Below, one piece after another: positions 10,417 through 21,117 of a stretch of DNA of 64,000 nucleotides. The stretch spans positions 1 to 64,000 of the forward strand of contig VCMS01000165.1 of NCBI GenBank assembly GCA_022539475.1, given 5' to 3'. Within the stretch, counting starts at the first letter, position 1. Each line of letters starts with the position of its first letter. A program made the translations under genes and the position numbers. The notes below the pieces were generated by a model. It searched no databases, was not told where the DNA came from, and was given only the letters and a program-made list of their open reading frames with translations. Source of the stretch: Gracilaria domingensis (lineage: Eukaryota > Rhodophyta > Florideophyceae > Gracilariales > Gracilariaceae).

Positions 10417-12428
10417 CATTACTGCGTATTGTACTCAAGAAGGCTGTCTGTGCGCTCTGTTTATTGTTAATGTTTGCTGTTGTATTGTGAATAAGTAAGT
10501 CTTGGTTTTGAATCTTGTCAGCTCTGGCAGTCTTGTATATATGATCTTGTCTCATGTTCGTCTCAATATTTGATCGCTATCTCGTTTCAGAGTAAAACTT
10601 TTTTTCCTATTCCAGTTTGTTTGCGTTTTATTCATCCCCCTCTCTCTCTAGATGTTCTCTCTTCTGCTCACGAACTTGTTGGACACAATGATCTGGTCGA
10701 TTGTCTATCGAAACCTGTTCGAGGATTCCAATGGTAGAGGAACAACCACTGCATTTGATATGTTGATGTCAAAGCAGAGTTGAACGTCTTATCAAAAGCG
10801 AAGCCTATAATATCTACCGGGCTAGTTTATACAAGATTCGTTTAAGGCAAGGAAGTGGAAGGTCTTTTCGCTCAGTTTTATATTAGACATGTTCCGCTTA
10901 ATCACCATGTAGTTTTCAACATGCAGAAAAGATGTCAAGATTGTAGCATGAACGTTAAGAAAGAGGCGAAACACGCGGCGTTCTGGTGCCCGCTAGCAAT
11001 GCATCAAGGAGAGATAAACTCCAGGCATGAGCTCGACTTATTTATTGAGGTTTAGATTTTCGCTGTTGACTAGATGGTATCCTCATCAGTTCTTATGCGA
11101 GAGAGGTCTAGAAAAGAAGAGTGGGCATGAGTTTTGACTCACTCGAAGATCCATTGAAACCACAAACATGGGAAGCAGAATCTGGGGAAGAGTAGCGGAC
11201 AGAAAACAAAAGCTGCGAAAAACGAAGAGTGACGTTGAGGAAGAATAGAGAGTGCGTTATCTTCCAGGCATAACCGCGTAGTCTCTATTCAACAAGTTCT
11301 GCAGCGTGTATGTACATACTATTAGCCCTTTTTCTTTCTTTCTTTCTTTATAGGAGACATGTTACGCTTTTTTTCTCGTATCGTGTGGGGTTTGCTAAAC
11401 ATCCCCGGCAGCCTCTAATACTATTAGCCCATCTTATCCCTTGCGTTTGTTACATCCGAACGGTGATCATCATTGAGGGAATACAAAGACCACTAAGCCA
11501 CTTGTTAACTACCAGTCTACCACGCACATGTGCCTTTGGGACCATGAAAATCATCATGCGAACAATAAGACTTTAAGAGCGATCCACATCTCTCAGTAGC
11601 GGTCTTGCTTTTCCTTCTACATACGGAAGTTTATGGTCCTACCGCTCTCATTGGCAAGCATTGGGCACTAGCTACAACAGCTACAGCAGGAAGAAAAGCT
11701 TGTTTTCACTGGCATTGTGTGGATGACCTCTGACCTGTCACCTACGCACTGTGTATTCCTCCACACTGCGTAGTATGCAGTCTACACATGGCCACACAGT
11801 GTAGGAAGAGATTTTGATTTGCTTTCGTGATCATTAGTCTTAAACGGCTACGAGGTTGAGCTTAGTTCATTTACTTCAACGGGTGCAATTCATCTGCAAA
11901 GCTATATTGATCTCCATCTAATTCATTGCTCAGTGCGACCGTCGCAGTTCGGGATCACAATCAGAACAGATAAAGTTGGTGTACAGAACTGATGTCATAT
12001 CGTGCGCTTTTTACCGATAGTTCATTGGCTCAACGCATGACGCATGTCTCGAAGCAAGGTAACACTATGTCATGCTGTCAAAGATGGACCCATTTGTCCC
12101 CGTTATGCTTCGGGTTGCTAAAGATGCCCCGGATGATGTTCCAACCTGGAACAAATGCACTGTATCCCGCTATTTGCACAGGCTCTAGTTGTCCACTGTG
12201 GGAGAGATACGCGATGGGGCCAACAAACAGGGTACAAAAGTATGCATGTTTGATGCATCGTTTCGACGAAAGAGAGTTCGCATGCTACAAGCACAACACC
12301 CTCCTTAGTGCTCTTTCTGCTGGTGCCGTCGATAGCAGTCTCGCGACTTGAAGCGCTGTTCAATCTAGGAGCATTAAACTGAATCCCCAAGGCCAGGCTT
12401 GCTCTTCATATATCATCCGCATCTCAAA
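10417..12428. other. Intergenic region, no supported gene
   Basis: About 2 kb without convincing ORFs. A pyrimidine microsatellite (tttc repeats) lies at about 11330-11350. Around 11700-11800 short matches of ccacac/gtgtgg type suggest local inverted repeats, not further resolved. Confidence 0.5.
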
Positions 12429-13016
12429 ATGACAACAAACGCACCACCACCTGGAGAGGTTGACTTGGAGAACCCAGCATTAGTTGCAGATGATGATTCT
12501 CAGCTGAACATAAAGCCAGCGGCACATCAACGTCATATACCATTCGCAGTCTGTTTCACCGGGGAGAGGAAGGTTTATGGCACGGGAAAGTCCATCCTAG
12601 AGGAATTTCGGGACTTCATCTTCGGCGGCAATCTGATTCGTATAGCAGTTGCGTTCATTCTAGCGTTGTCTCTGGAAAAGTTAGTCGAGCAGTTCGTGGC
12701 ATCGTTTATCACTCCCATCATTGGTATCATCGGTGCTGATTCGTTTGAAGATCTGAGCTTTACCATTCGGGAGTCCAAGTTTAAGTATGGACTTTTCATT
12801 GATGCGCTTTTCTCATTTGTCGTCATCTGTGTGACGCTGTTCTGCTGCTTGATTTTACCGCTGCAGAAGTACGGTGGACGGTTTGCGCCGACGTGGATTG
12901 TTCGGAAATGCCCGTATTGCTTCACGGAAATGGCGGCCATTGCTACTAAGTGTCCGTCGTGTGGCTCGGACGTGGAACCGATAGAGCTTGGAAGAGTTGT
13001 TTCGAAAGACAAGTGA
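12429..13016 (+). CDS. mscL: Large-conductance mechanosensitive channel MscL with C-terminal zinc ribbon
   Basis: 195 aa from the ATG at 12429; the frame opens further upstream without an ATG. The MscL signature EFRDFIFGGNLIRIAVAF begins TM1, followed by ITPIIGIIG, a periplasmic-type loop, and TM2 (YGLFIDALFSFVVICVTLF). After the cytoplasmic helix comes CPYC...CPSC, a double-CxxC zinc ribbon seen at the C-terminus of some bacterial MscL proteins. MscL opens under membrane tension to release solutes on osmotic downshock. The ~60-residue N-terminal extension has no clear transit character, so plastid versus other membranes is open. MscL is sparse in eukaryotes (plants mostly use MscS-type channels). 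Confidence 0.9.
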   Translation: MTTNAPPPGEVDLENPALVADDDSQLNIKPAAHQRHIPFAVCFTGERKVYGTGKSILEEFRDFIFGGNLIRIAVAFILALSLEKLVEQFVASFITPIIGIIGADSFEDLSFTIRESKFKYGLFIDALFSFVVICVTLFCCLILPLQKYGGRFAPTWIVRKCPYCFTEMAAIATKCPSCGSDVEPIELGRVVSKDK

Positions 13017-13569
13017 GCTGGTTTCGCTTAGTGTAGATTGTTTGCAATAGAGCTGAGCTGTTGTGTCGCAGCAGGCTGTGAAAAGAACGAAGTTGATCTC
13101 ATGACAGTAAGACGTGGTGGGAGGAGCATGGAAGGGGCCGTCATGTCGGCACAGAGCGCGCGAGAATAAACTAGAGAGGACTCTGAAGGTGGGTGAACTT
13201 GCCCGTGATTCTCAGGTGAGGAGGGCTGATAGTTTTATTGATCGCTGCGTTTGAACATGTTCATGAATTATGTGGTCTTGTGCCATGGCCAACCGCTCGC
13301 CCCCTGTCGATCATGATGACAGGGGAAAAACAAGATTTGAAAAGCGACGAACGGTACGGTGGATGGGCCTTTTGTACGTTGGCGTATTATCTTACGAGAT
13401 GTACTGTACCTTTGCATGCATGACGTGGTGAAGAGCGGTGCGCAGTCGTGGCCCCAACAGAGGTACAGGCGAAGGCCAACTTGAATAACAGGTTCGGTGT
13501 CAGTTTGGATGTGTCGCGGTAGCGGGGGTTTAAATATCATGCGTTTTCATCATTTGTAGTTAGTGAAGA
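13017..13569. other. Intergenic region, no supported gene
   Basis: No ORF with support. Contains the MscL 3' region and the upstream region of the tRNA gene. Confidence 0.5.
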
Positions 13570-13641
13570 GCGGTGTTCGTCTAGTGGCTAGGACCTCACG
13601 TTGTGGCCGTGGAAACGGGAGTTCGATTCTCCCACACCGCA
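13570..13641 (+). tRNA. tRNA-His (anticodon GTG)
   Basis: A 72-nt cloverleaf folds without mismatches that matter: acceptor GCGGTGT/ACACCGC, D arm GTC/GAC, anticodon stem TCACG/CGTGG with loop TTGTGGC (GTG anticodon), and T arm GGGAG-TTCGATT-CTCCC, discriminator A. There is no intron. The base before position 1 is A, so the G-1 needed by histidyl-tRNA synthetase would be added after transcription, as in eukaryotic nuclear tRNA-His. Confidence 0.97.
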
Positions 13642-13661
13642 AGCGGGCGAAAGCTCGCCAA

Positions 13662-13665
13662 TTTT
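13662..13665 (+). terminator. RNA polymerase III terminator (T run)
   Basis: First TTTT downstream of tRNA-His, 21 nt after the mature 3' end. A second TTTT follows within ten bases. A short stem (gcgggcgaaagctcgc type) lies between tRNA and T run. Confidence 0.6.
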
Positions 13666-14142
13666 GAATTTTAACCCGACCGGGCCGGTCACGAGCGGTC
13701 CTCATTCAACGGAGGGTAGGATTCTTCTGTCGGGCTTCCGACCCAATTGGCCCGCTTCAATTTTCTTCCTCCTCGAGGTTATAAGGCTATATCTACCATG
13801 GCTCTGAAATTTAGGGCCAAAGCTTGAGGCATGTTGAGCTATCCCTACCTGCGGTATACACATCACGGCCCAGCGAATTACGACGTCGATAGAGACCGCA
13901 TCGAGCGGAAATGAGGGTATCGTTCGATGATGAAGGTTAGGTCGGTAAAAATTAGATAGTATCCCCAAACGTAGGACGCCGCGTTTTACCCACACAGTCG
14001 CTTCGTTGTTACAATACTATCAGACTTAGTGTGGCAATATGTTAACAAAGGTCAGATCAAAAGAGATTGCTCTTTTACAATCGCTATACTCGCCCGTGTA
14101 TTTCAAAGTAGCACCAAGCCAAATTTGTCAGCAAGAAGCACC
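13666..14142. other. Intergenic region, no supported gene
   Basis: Nothing recognised; short ORFs only. Confidence 0.5.
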
Positions 14143-16572
14143 TCAAAATCCATCACGAATGTCGCCCATTGCATATAACAGAAGCTGTACCGAGTTGTCC
14201 TTCGTAACGCCACCAATCACGCGTCGCGGTTCTCCAAACAAAAGAGGTGAGCCGCGAACGTTCACAGCTCTCTCAGAGTCTTCCGTGTTAATGATTCCAG
14301 GATTATTGCTCACCAGAACAAACTTGGTTCCCCTCTCTCTCAGACCTCGCAGAAAATGCCAGCCTCTTTCCATTCCCCATCGCTGCAGTCCTTTCCAGCT
14401 CACAACCATATCCAGTTCTGCCGGGATTGATTCTTTTATATCGTCCGCGCCCACCTGGACAAACCCTGTCGCCAAATCTCCAAACACCCGCTTCAGAGGG
14501 CTGATGTCTTGCGCAGGCATCCTCGTGTCAATGCAATAAAACTGCAACTCCACCAGTTCCTCACGCAATCGACGCACCACGTTAGGCATCCAATCCGTAA
14601 CTTCATCACAAGGTGCAACTGCCATAGAAAACACTTCCTCCTCTCGGACTAGTTTGTAGACCATATCTGCAAGTTGAGTTACGTTCTCCCCATCTCTCAC
14701 GGCATAGTTCTTCTCTGGTTGGGCAATTGTTCTAGTCTCGGCAGTCATTGGTACTGCCATTGGAGGAATGCTATCTGGACTTGTTGAAGGTGACGGAGAT
14801 GATGTTACCGTCCCAACGTCCTGGTCACTGCTCGCGAGATTGCCACCCTCAACAGCTGGATTTGTCGAGGGTGACGGTGGAGCCGGTGTGGATGGATCCA
14901 TCTCAGTATCTCTTGGGCCATCTGTGTTGCCCTGCCCCGTGTCAGCAGATGAACTGCCCATTGTCTCAGAAGCTTTCGGGGTAGGGGGTGCCACAATTGA
15001 AGAATACCAAGGGTTTCCGTCGCTTGGCTCGGTACCAGGATCCTCTCCAGTTGAACCGAGTCTTATGTCTTCAGCGGATTCGTCTGAAGATACCTGTATT
15101 GGCGATGACCGAGCGGGCTGGGTCGGAGTGTCCTGTCTTTCTTCCCATTCGTTATTAGGAGCCGAAGAATCTTGCGCTGACGATATCGGATTTGTTTGTG
15201 TATCTTGTTTTTCCCCCCACGGGCTGCCAGTACCACCATTTCCATTCTCTGAATCTTCGTTATCTTCCGTATCGACACCCTCAACATCCCTAGAAACTCT
15301 CGTATTTGCTGGGAGCGACTTCACCGCGATGGTACCGTTCCCTCTCGGGTGCTCGATATTTGTTCCTTCAAGAAACATGGTTCTATACAGGTTCATGACA
15401 TATCGCTTAGCCAACTGGACCAGTTCATCAGGCTGCTTGGAACGGCTCATATTTGGATGAAGCCTCTCACTGCGTGAGTCCTTCTTCTCCTCGGAACTCG
15501 TCTGGTTAACAAGATGAACTAGAACATGCAGCTTCTGAATAATTTCAATGGCTTTGTGGGGCACCTTAACATCCAATTCGTGGGAGCTGCTCATGGCATG
15601 ACGTGTACCATTTCCTTCGATCTTCTTCGCTTCGCTCTTCCTCTTGGATTCTTCGTCTTTTTCATCCGAAGTACTGTTCAGGGGTGATGATGACTTCTTT
15701 AAAGATAATTGCGACGTGCTTCTGGAAACAAGCGTTTCATTCTGTGGAGCTGCTGCTATTGCATCTGTCTCCTTTTCGGCCTCTCTCATAATGATTTCAA
15801 GAACATCCGATAAGCTGATGTTCTCAGCAACCCTGACGGAGATATTGTCCGGGGGTATGGTCATATTCTCTACACGCTCATTTTCACCGGAAACAGGCGC
15901 ATTTTCTTCATTCGAGACAGAAGTATTCATATTCGTACGTTTGGAGGATGCCATTGAAGACACGAGTTGTCGCAACCCGCTGAGGCCCAATGCAGATAAC
16001 AAATCACCAGCCTTTTCCTTGAGTGATGTAGCTCGTACATCCGTCTTTGGGGACTCTATTATCTTCTGAGAGGTCCTGTCGTGCGAGGAGAACGCCGAAG
16101 AGCCCTCTGCTGACGTCGATGACGGACCTGAATGGTTAGGGAGAGAACCCTGATCAACAGTGGCCGAAGGAGAATCTTGAGAGACAGAGGAACTGTTGGA
16201 AGTGGTTGAATTGCGCTTCGCAGCATTTCTCTGTGAAGAATTGTTAGATAACTTGAACTTTAGAGCATAGAATGCGCTAGAGGGAAGCGTTCGGCCTCCA
16301 CCAATTGTAGCCGGCATCGGACTATGAGAAACTCGCAAGTGAGGCGAAGTATGTGAATCATTTGCATTTGCGTGGGAAGAGTGTGCGTCAGTGGAGGAGA
16401 AATCGGTGGGCTGATCATGAGGACCAACCTGATTATGGCTGACTGGGACGGCCGGGTCGGCACCAGAACGACGATACGGATATGGATGTGCAAGCGCACC
16501 GATACAAAGTAGAAAGATTGGCAGCAGTAGAGATGCACGCATCGTTCGCAAGCAAAGCATCATGACGATCAA
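14143..16572 (-). CDS. Secreted/Golgi protein with C-terminal methyltransferase-like domain
   Basis: 809 aa. It starts with a signal peptide (MRASLLLPIFLLCIGALA in the N-terminal 30 residues), followed by ~580 residues of low-complexity Ser/Thr/Asn/Glu-rich sequence with several NxS/T sites, typical of a lumenal or extracellular stalk. The C-terminal ~190 residues resemble a Rossmann methyltransferase family widespread in algae: a motif-I-like APCDEVTDWMPNVV, then YCIDTRM, a D-x-V block (LDMVVSWKGLQRWGM), and VSNNPGIINTED followed by GSPLLFGEP. The canonical glycine-rich motif I is degenerate, so catalysis is uncertain. Methylation of cell-wall or secreted polysaccharide sugars would fit, as inference. 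Confidence 0.65.
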   Translation of the reverse strand: MIVMMLCLRTMRASLLLPIFLLCIGALAHPYPYRRSGADPAVPVSHNQVGPHDQPTDFSSTDAHSSHANANDSHTSPHLRVSHSPMPATIGGGRTLPSSAFYALKFKLSNNSSQRNAAKRNSTTSNSSSVSQDSPSATVDQGSLPNHSGPSSTSAEGSSAFSSHDRTSQKIIESPKTDVRATSLKEKAGDLLSALGLSGLRQLVSSMASSKRTNMNTSVSNEENAPVSGENERVENMTIPPDNISVRVAENISLSDVLEIIMREAEKETDAIAAAPQNETLVSRSTSQLSLKKSSSPLNSTSDEKDEESKRKSEAKKIEGNGTRHAMSSSHELDVKVPHKAIEIIQKLHVLVHLVNQTSSEEKKDSRSERLHPNMSRSKQPDELVQLAKRYVMNLYRTMFLEGTNIEHPRGNGTIAVKSLPANTRVSRDVEGVDTEDNEDSENGNGGTGSPWGEKQDTQTNPISSAQDSSAPNNEWEERQDTPTQPARSSPIQVSSDESAEDIRLGSTGEDPGTEPSDGNPWYSSIVAPPTPKASETMGSSSADTGQGNTDGPRDTEMDPSTPAPPSPSTNPAVEGGNLASSDQDVGTVTSSPSPSTSPDSIPPMAVPMTAETRTIAQPEKNYAVRDGENVTQLADMVYKLVREEEVFSMAVAPCDEVTDWMPNVVRRLREELVELQFYCIDTRMPAQDISPLKRVFGDLATGFVQVGADDIKESIPAELDMVVSWKGLQRWGMERGWHFLRGLRERGTKFVLVSNNPGIINTEDSERAVNVRGSPLLFGEPRRVIGGVTKDNSVQLLLYAMGDIRDGF

Positions 16573-17121
16573 ACAGAAGCAACAGGCAAAAAAGACAAGA
16601 CAGAAAGTAATGCACGCGATTCAGGCAGCATTCCCGACGCACAAACAGCTAAACGAAACAAGCTTCTTAAGTGGGGGTTTTCTCCGAGTGGCCAAACCAA
16701 CTCGCTTGTAATTGAAAGCAAGAGCGTGACACCAACAAAAACAAGAACAAGAACGAACTGCGGTACCACCAAGCGGGGATGGTAGAGGAACGCGTCCTCA
16801 CAAACAGCTTCAAGGCGCTCAGCGCCCCAGCACTCGGAACACAGCAATAACGCATGTTGAAAGCACGGCATCGAGAAGCGGGTGCAACGCCGGGCAACGG
16901 CGCTTCGCCACACGGCGAAACTCCCAATTCGAACCGACTGTGTAGCCTAGTAGACGCGCCCACATGCCATTTGCGGGCGCCTTGAATTCGAAGGCCGAGG
17001 CTGAACAGGGCTCCGCCTACCTTCGTATAGCCTGCCCCGTGATCCCTGCCGACGTGCGCGGCGTGGCAAACGTGTGCGGCGAGCAGGGAACTTTCAGCGA
17101 GCGGAGCGGCTCATGCGAAAC

Positions 17122-17175
17122 GTGCGGCGCGTGCGGCGCGTGCGGCGCGTGCGGCGCGTGCGGCGCGTGCGGCGC
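17122..17175. repeat. 9-bp minisatellite, about 6 copies
   Basis: Unit gtgcggcgc repeated six times in a row, then degenerate copies. Because the unit is a multiple of three, all frames stay open and encode Cys-Gly-Ala or His-Ala-Pro style repeats. Confidence 0.9.
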
Positions 17176-18564
17176 GCGTGCTCGGCGCGGCACGCGGCGC
17201 GTTTGAAAATGCGCTGTGCGCGTCGCTCGCGGGCGCCAAATGTTTAAAGCGCATCGGGGCGGCGCCGACGCGGCGGCGGCCGCACTGCTGGCGTGCTGCG
17301 CTGCGCGCCGATGCCGCGCACGGCTTGACGTCATCCGCCGCATGACGTTTTCGCGAGCTCGTTGGGCGAGCAGTCTCCTCGAGCCATGCACAATAATCAA
17401 TAATCGACAAACTCTCGTCAGTTCTAAACTTGTCGCGCCATTGATTTGGCAGCTTTCGCCATCGCCACTGCTCAACCGCAAAAGACAGCAGCGTTCGCTC
17501 ATACGTATTTTATCCGGCGTTTACCCTTGTACAGTACATACCCTCCATGACCGTTTTCCGCATATCAACAACGTTCGTTGAGCAAACGCGCCCATTTGAA
17601 TTCGAAGTTTGCGTGCGTCATCTGCTTATCGCCATCTCGTTAGGCTCGTCGCCGCTGCAGGCCCTTATATCCGCTCCTCATTAAGGTTTACACCCAAAGT
17701 ATGTACTGTACTACAGCAAAGGTCGTTTTAACTTTGCGCGCTACATCTCCCAAGTGCCACATGCACTTGTAAACGCTCAAATTGCCTGACTCGCCATCTC
17801 ATGATAGATGGGCTGCGCCACGCATGTCAGGATAGGTCAGACCTATGATACGCCGAGTTGCAAAACAGGAGGCGAAAGATCATATGCTTACCATGGGCAT
17901 TTCCGATTCGCCAATGCCGAGGTTGCGCAAAATCCACTCGGCAGCCTCTTTAAGCTTGCGTTACCACTACGTTTTTCATGGCTTCATACAGCCAAGTCCA
18001 TGGGCACCGTGTAGATAGGCGTAAATCATGGCGTAGCACTCAACGTCCTCATCATGATCATGATGATGAACACACTTTCTCCCGTCCGAGAATCAGCCAA
18101 GCGCTCTCGCCAACGGCAGCGACAAGTGCTCTCGGGTTTGGAGTCTCAACGAGGTTAAAGTTTAGTGCATTTGTATAATTTTTGTGGCTTGTGCCGCGCG
18201 ATTGGAGATCCGGCAGCACGCAACACAAATCACAGCGTGAAAACAGCTCATTCCTCTCAGCGTGATCACTTGTTTCCTCGCGTTGCGCGCCGCGACCGCT
18301 GCTCACCGATTCGCCGCCCATGATACGCCACGCGACAATCGCGGCGCGCACGTTGCTTGTCTACAAACTCTTCTTATCCGCGAAACGGTTAGCTAGCCGA
18401 ACACTCTACTGTGGTCTGTTTGCCAAATTCTACACGTAGCTGTCTAAGTGTAATCTCATCTATGTAAATGTAAAGCGCTATCCCGCAGGTAACAAACCTT
18501 GCGCGACTGTCCATAAACCATGTCCTCTCGAGTCGGTCTCGAGTTCTTCCGAGGTGCAGTGCGC

Positions 18565-18624
18565 AACTGCGTTAGCAACTGCGTTAGCAACTGCGTTAAT
18601 AACTGCACTAGCAGCTGCATTGCC
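18565..18624. repeat. 12-bp tandem repeat, five units
   Basis: Unit aactgcgttagc: two perfect copies, then three diverging copies. Confidence 0.85.
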
Positions 18625-18689
18625 AGAACCACCCGCTCCGTCCCTAGCCAAGGAGTAAATCACCAGTCACCAGAAAAAAAGTGGTAAAC

Positions 18690-19958
18690 TCAGCGAGACA
18701 AAAGTTTCCAAAACGACGGTCTCTTCTCCTTTTCCCTCTCCTTTTCTCTGAACCATCCGCCCTTGCCACTGCTGCCTCCAAACTTGCCCTTTGTCTTGAG
18801 TGGCTTGTGCGAACGTAGCACAGCACTAGCAGAAACTTTTTCGTCCACATCCGGATCATACACAGCTTGGCCCGCAAACGACGTATAACTGCGTCCGCGT
18901 TTATCCAAAGGCGGCAACGGTTTCAAATTTTCACGGTCGTCGTGCATCATTGAAATCGGCTCCACCGGCGCCACCGGCGTAGGCGGTAGAAAGGCCGGCG
19001 GTGGGCAACCACTCTGCCTGGTGACGGGAACGGCCGAATACGCAAGCAAACCCTTCAACTTGTCATCCCCATTCACCGTAGCGTTCTGCCTTGCAGCGGC
19101 AATACACTCTGCAAGGTTGCTGGGCGTGTGTGGCGGTACTTGCACGGCAGAAGGTCGCACACTGGGCGGTCTGGTGACCTTTCTGGGCGGATGGTGAGCG
19201 CCATCGGTCGGTTCGATATTCGGTTGTCGCCTCCGTGCGCGCGCCACGGGCTGCCGTAACGAGGACGGACGCGCGTTGAAGGTGCCCTCCGAGTAGACAC
19301 GGTTGAAGGTTTGTCGGTTCGCGAGCAGTAACGGCTTGTGCTCCAGCACGCGCTCCGGGCGAGAGGCGATGGATCGCTCTTGAGGCGGGCGCAATTCGAA
19401 GACGTCGCCGTCGTAGCGGTAGCCATTGTGAATGAAAAAGTTGTTTGGAGACGGTGGGGTTGAGGAATCGTGCGAGTCGGACGACGCGACGGACGATTCG
19501 TCGTCGCTCAGGAGGCCGTCGGGTTCGAGCGGGGACAGAGGCGCATCGGCGTGTTCCTTGAGCTGGTAGTGAAGCTGCTCGAACGAAGGCGGTAGCGGCA
19601 GCGGGGGCGGCGGTGGCAATTCCATGCGATGGGCGCAAGCGCTCGGCGGCGACGGCGACGGCGTCGAGGACAGTTCCGGGGAACGCGGCGCCGGGGAGTA
19701 CGGCTGCGGCTTGGGGGAGGCACAAGTAGCGGGGCGGCGCGGCTGGCGCTGATGAGTGACGACGTGAATGGGAGTGCCGTTGAAAACGATTTCCGAACGC
19801 GAACGCGCGGCGGTGCGCGTAGCAGGCCGGTGGTCTGGCGGCGGCTGGGGCGCTCTGGCGCTCAGCGGCGCGTGCGAGAAACGTATGGAAGACAGAGAGC
19901 GGCGAGAGGGTAGCAGCGCGCCGCGCGGGCGGTGGTAAACCATATCGCGCGATTGCAT
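18690..19958 (-). CDS. Hypothetical Pro/Ser-rich protein
   Basis: 422 aa from the ATG at 19958. The frame stays open upstream to 20279, but that part is extremely GC-rich Arg/Ala/Pro sequence, as expected of random reading in a CpG-rich leader, so I start at MQSRDMVYH. The protein is rich in Pro, Ser and Arg with a proline tract (MELPPPPPLPLPPSFEQ), an acidic/Ser segment (LLSDDESSVASSDSHDS) and a basic C-terminus (REKEREKEKRPSFWKLLSR). A short repeated theme is Tyr-Asp (HNGYRYDGDVFELRPP; AVYDPDVDEK). No domain recognised; a disordered regulatory or scaffold protein is possible. Confidence 0.55.
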   Translation of the reverse strand: MQSRDMVYHRPRGALLPSRRSLSSIRFSHAPLSARAPQPPPDHRPATRTAARSRSEIVFNGTPIHVVTHQRQPRRPATCASPKPQPYSPAPRSPELSSTPSPSPPSACAHRMELPPPPPLPLPPSFEQLHYQLKEHADAPLSPLEPDGLLSDDESSVASSDSHDSSTPPSPNNFFIHNGYRYDGDVFELRPPQERSIASRPERVLEHKPLLLANRQTFNRVYSEGTFNARPSSLRQPVARARRRQPNIEPTDGAHHPPRKVTRPPSVRPSAVQVPPHTPSNLAECIAAARQNATVNGDDKLKGLLAYSAVPVTRQSGCPPPAFLPPTPVAPVEPISMMHDDRENLKPLPPLDKRGRSYTSFAGQAVYDPDVDEKVSASAVLRSHKPLKTKGKFGGSSGKGGWFREKEREKEKRPSFWKLLSR

Positions 19959-20340
19959 GGCGCCGCGGCCAGGCGGGGGGGGGGGGGTGGGGGGTGGGGC
20001 GCGCAACGCACGGGCGAGAAGCGTCGGGCTGGCGGCCGCGCGACGGGCCGCGCGAGCGCAAACGGTCCGCGGCGGCGCCAAAAAGTTCCGTTGTGCGCGT
20101 CTGCGAGGCGCGGCGGCTCGGGCGCGGCGGCGCGTGCGCGCCACGCGCGCGCGCGCAACGACTCGCACTGCGTGCACAACGGTCACCTCACTGCGCGCGC
20201 CGCGCCGCGGGCGTTGACGCGGATCGCTTCGTGGCGGCGTGGGCACGTGGCGCGGGCGCCGCGCCGCCGCCGGTTTCAAACGTTTGTACGCGCGCGCGCC
20301 GGATCTATCTGGCGCGCCCTCCGCCGCGCGGCGCGCGCGT

Positions 20341-20360
20341 CATAGCGCGCGCGCGCTATG
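20341..20360. repeat. 20-bp perfect palindrome
   Basis: catagcgcgcgcgcgctatg reads the same on both strands and sits within CpG-rich sequence. Confidence 0.85.
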
Positions 20361-20895
20361 AGCGCGCGAGCGCGCTTACCCGACCTGTTGCGGGTGTAAG
20401 GCGCGCGTTGGCGCGCCCGCCGTGCCGCACGCATTGACACTTTGACGAGCGTTCAGGGCCTGATGAGGCCGCGTCGCGTCAAAGTTTGGCAAAACAATGG
20501 TGCAACTTTGCTGGTGCACCGCGTCCGTCGGCCCCCTCTGCGCGCGAGGCGCCGCCGCCGCCGTGCGTCGCGCTCGAAACGCGCCGCCACAAGCAATCGT
20601 AACCATGTCTAACATTAACTATCATACGCATCATGCAGCAGATCAGCTGGTGATCATCACGCGCATGGCGCGCCCGAGCTCTCGAGGCGTTCCAACTCGG
20701 GAGGAGCCGACGCTCTCCAAATGATTCGCTGTTGAACCTCGAGCGGCAGGCTGACCTCGAGCATGCCGACCTCGAGCATGCCGCTCGACGTGGCCAACGC
20801 GCCACGCCGCCCGCGTGGACACGGCGCAAGCTCATTGGCGCCCGTGGCCATCCGCGCGCTGCGTACTGGACCTCCCAGCTGGCGCATGTGCATTG

Positions 20896-20924
20896 GTGGG
20901 GACTCCCCACTGGGGAGTCCCCAC
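20896..20924. repeat. Perfect 13-bp inverted repeat, 3-nt loop
   Basis: gtggggactcccc, loop act, and its exact complement. Followed by a further partial copy (ccggggac). Lies about 190 bp upstream of the SAM-domain gene. Confidence 0.85.
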
Positions 20925-21117
20925 CGGGGACTGTGCGCCCTCCCAAGTTGGTACCACTGCCACAGACCCGCCGCAGGGTCGACGCCCAAGCCACCACCGC
21001 GCCGCCAAAATCTCCAAGAGCCTCCACGCCTCCGAATGCCCGCGCCGCTGATGCTCTCCAACGCGCTTTTCCGCGACGCGCGCGTCAGTCCCGAGCGCTG
21101 ACCGACTCTCTGTCCAA

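Larger units (their letters stand above)
16573..18689. other. GC-rich intergenic region with tandem repeats
   Basis: No supported gene. GC is high around 16.9-17.4 kb. Two tandem repeats (17122-17175 and 18565-18624) make repetitive peptides in several frames, which explains many of the ORFs here. Confidence 0.5.
19959..21117. other. Very GC-rich intergenic region, CpG-dense
   Basis: 19.97-20.45 kb is dominated by cgcg runs. A G run of 13, then 6, then 4 lies at 19975-19999 just upstream of the preceding gene's start (C-rich on its sense strand). 20755-20784 holds a perfect 15-bp direct duplication (gacctcgagcatgcc twice). ORFs here on both strands look like shadows of base composition. Confidence 0.5.

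Noticed and set aside
16964-17206. ORF with Cys-Gly-Ala repeats
   Set aside because: Translation of a 9-bp minisatellite; the unit keeps all frames open, and no conserved flanking sequence supports coding.
19959-20279. N-terminal extension of the Pro-rich protein
   Set aside because: CpG-dense leader giving Arg/Ala/Pro peptide in every frame; the ATG at 19958 starts sequence of different character.
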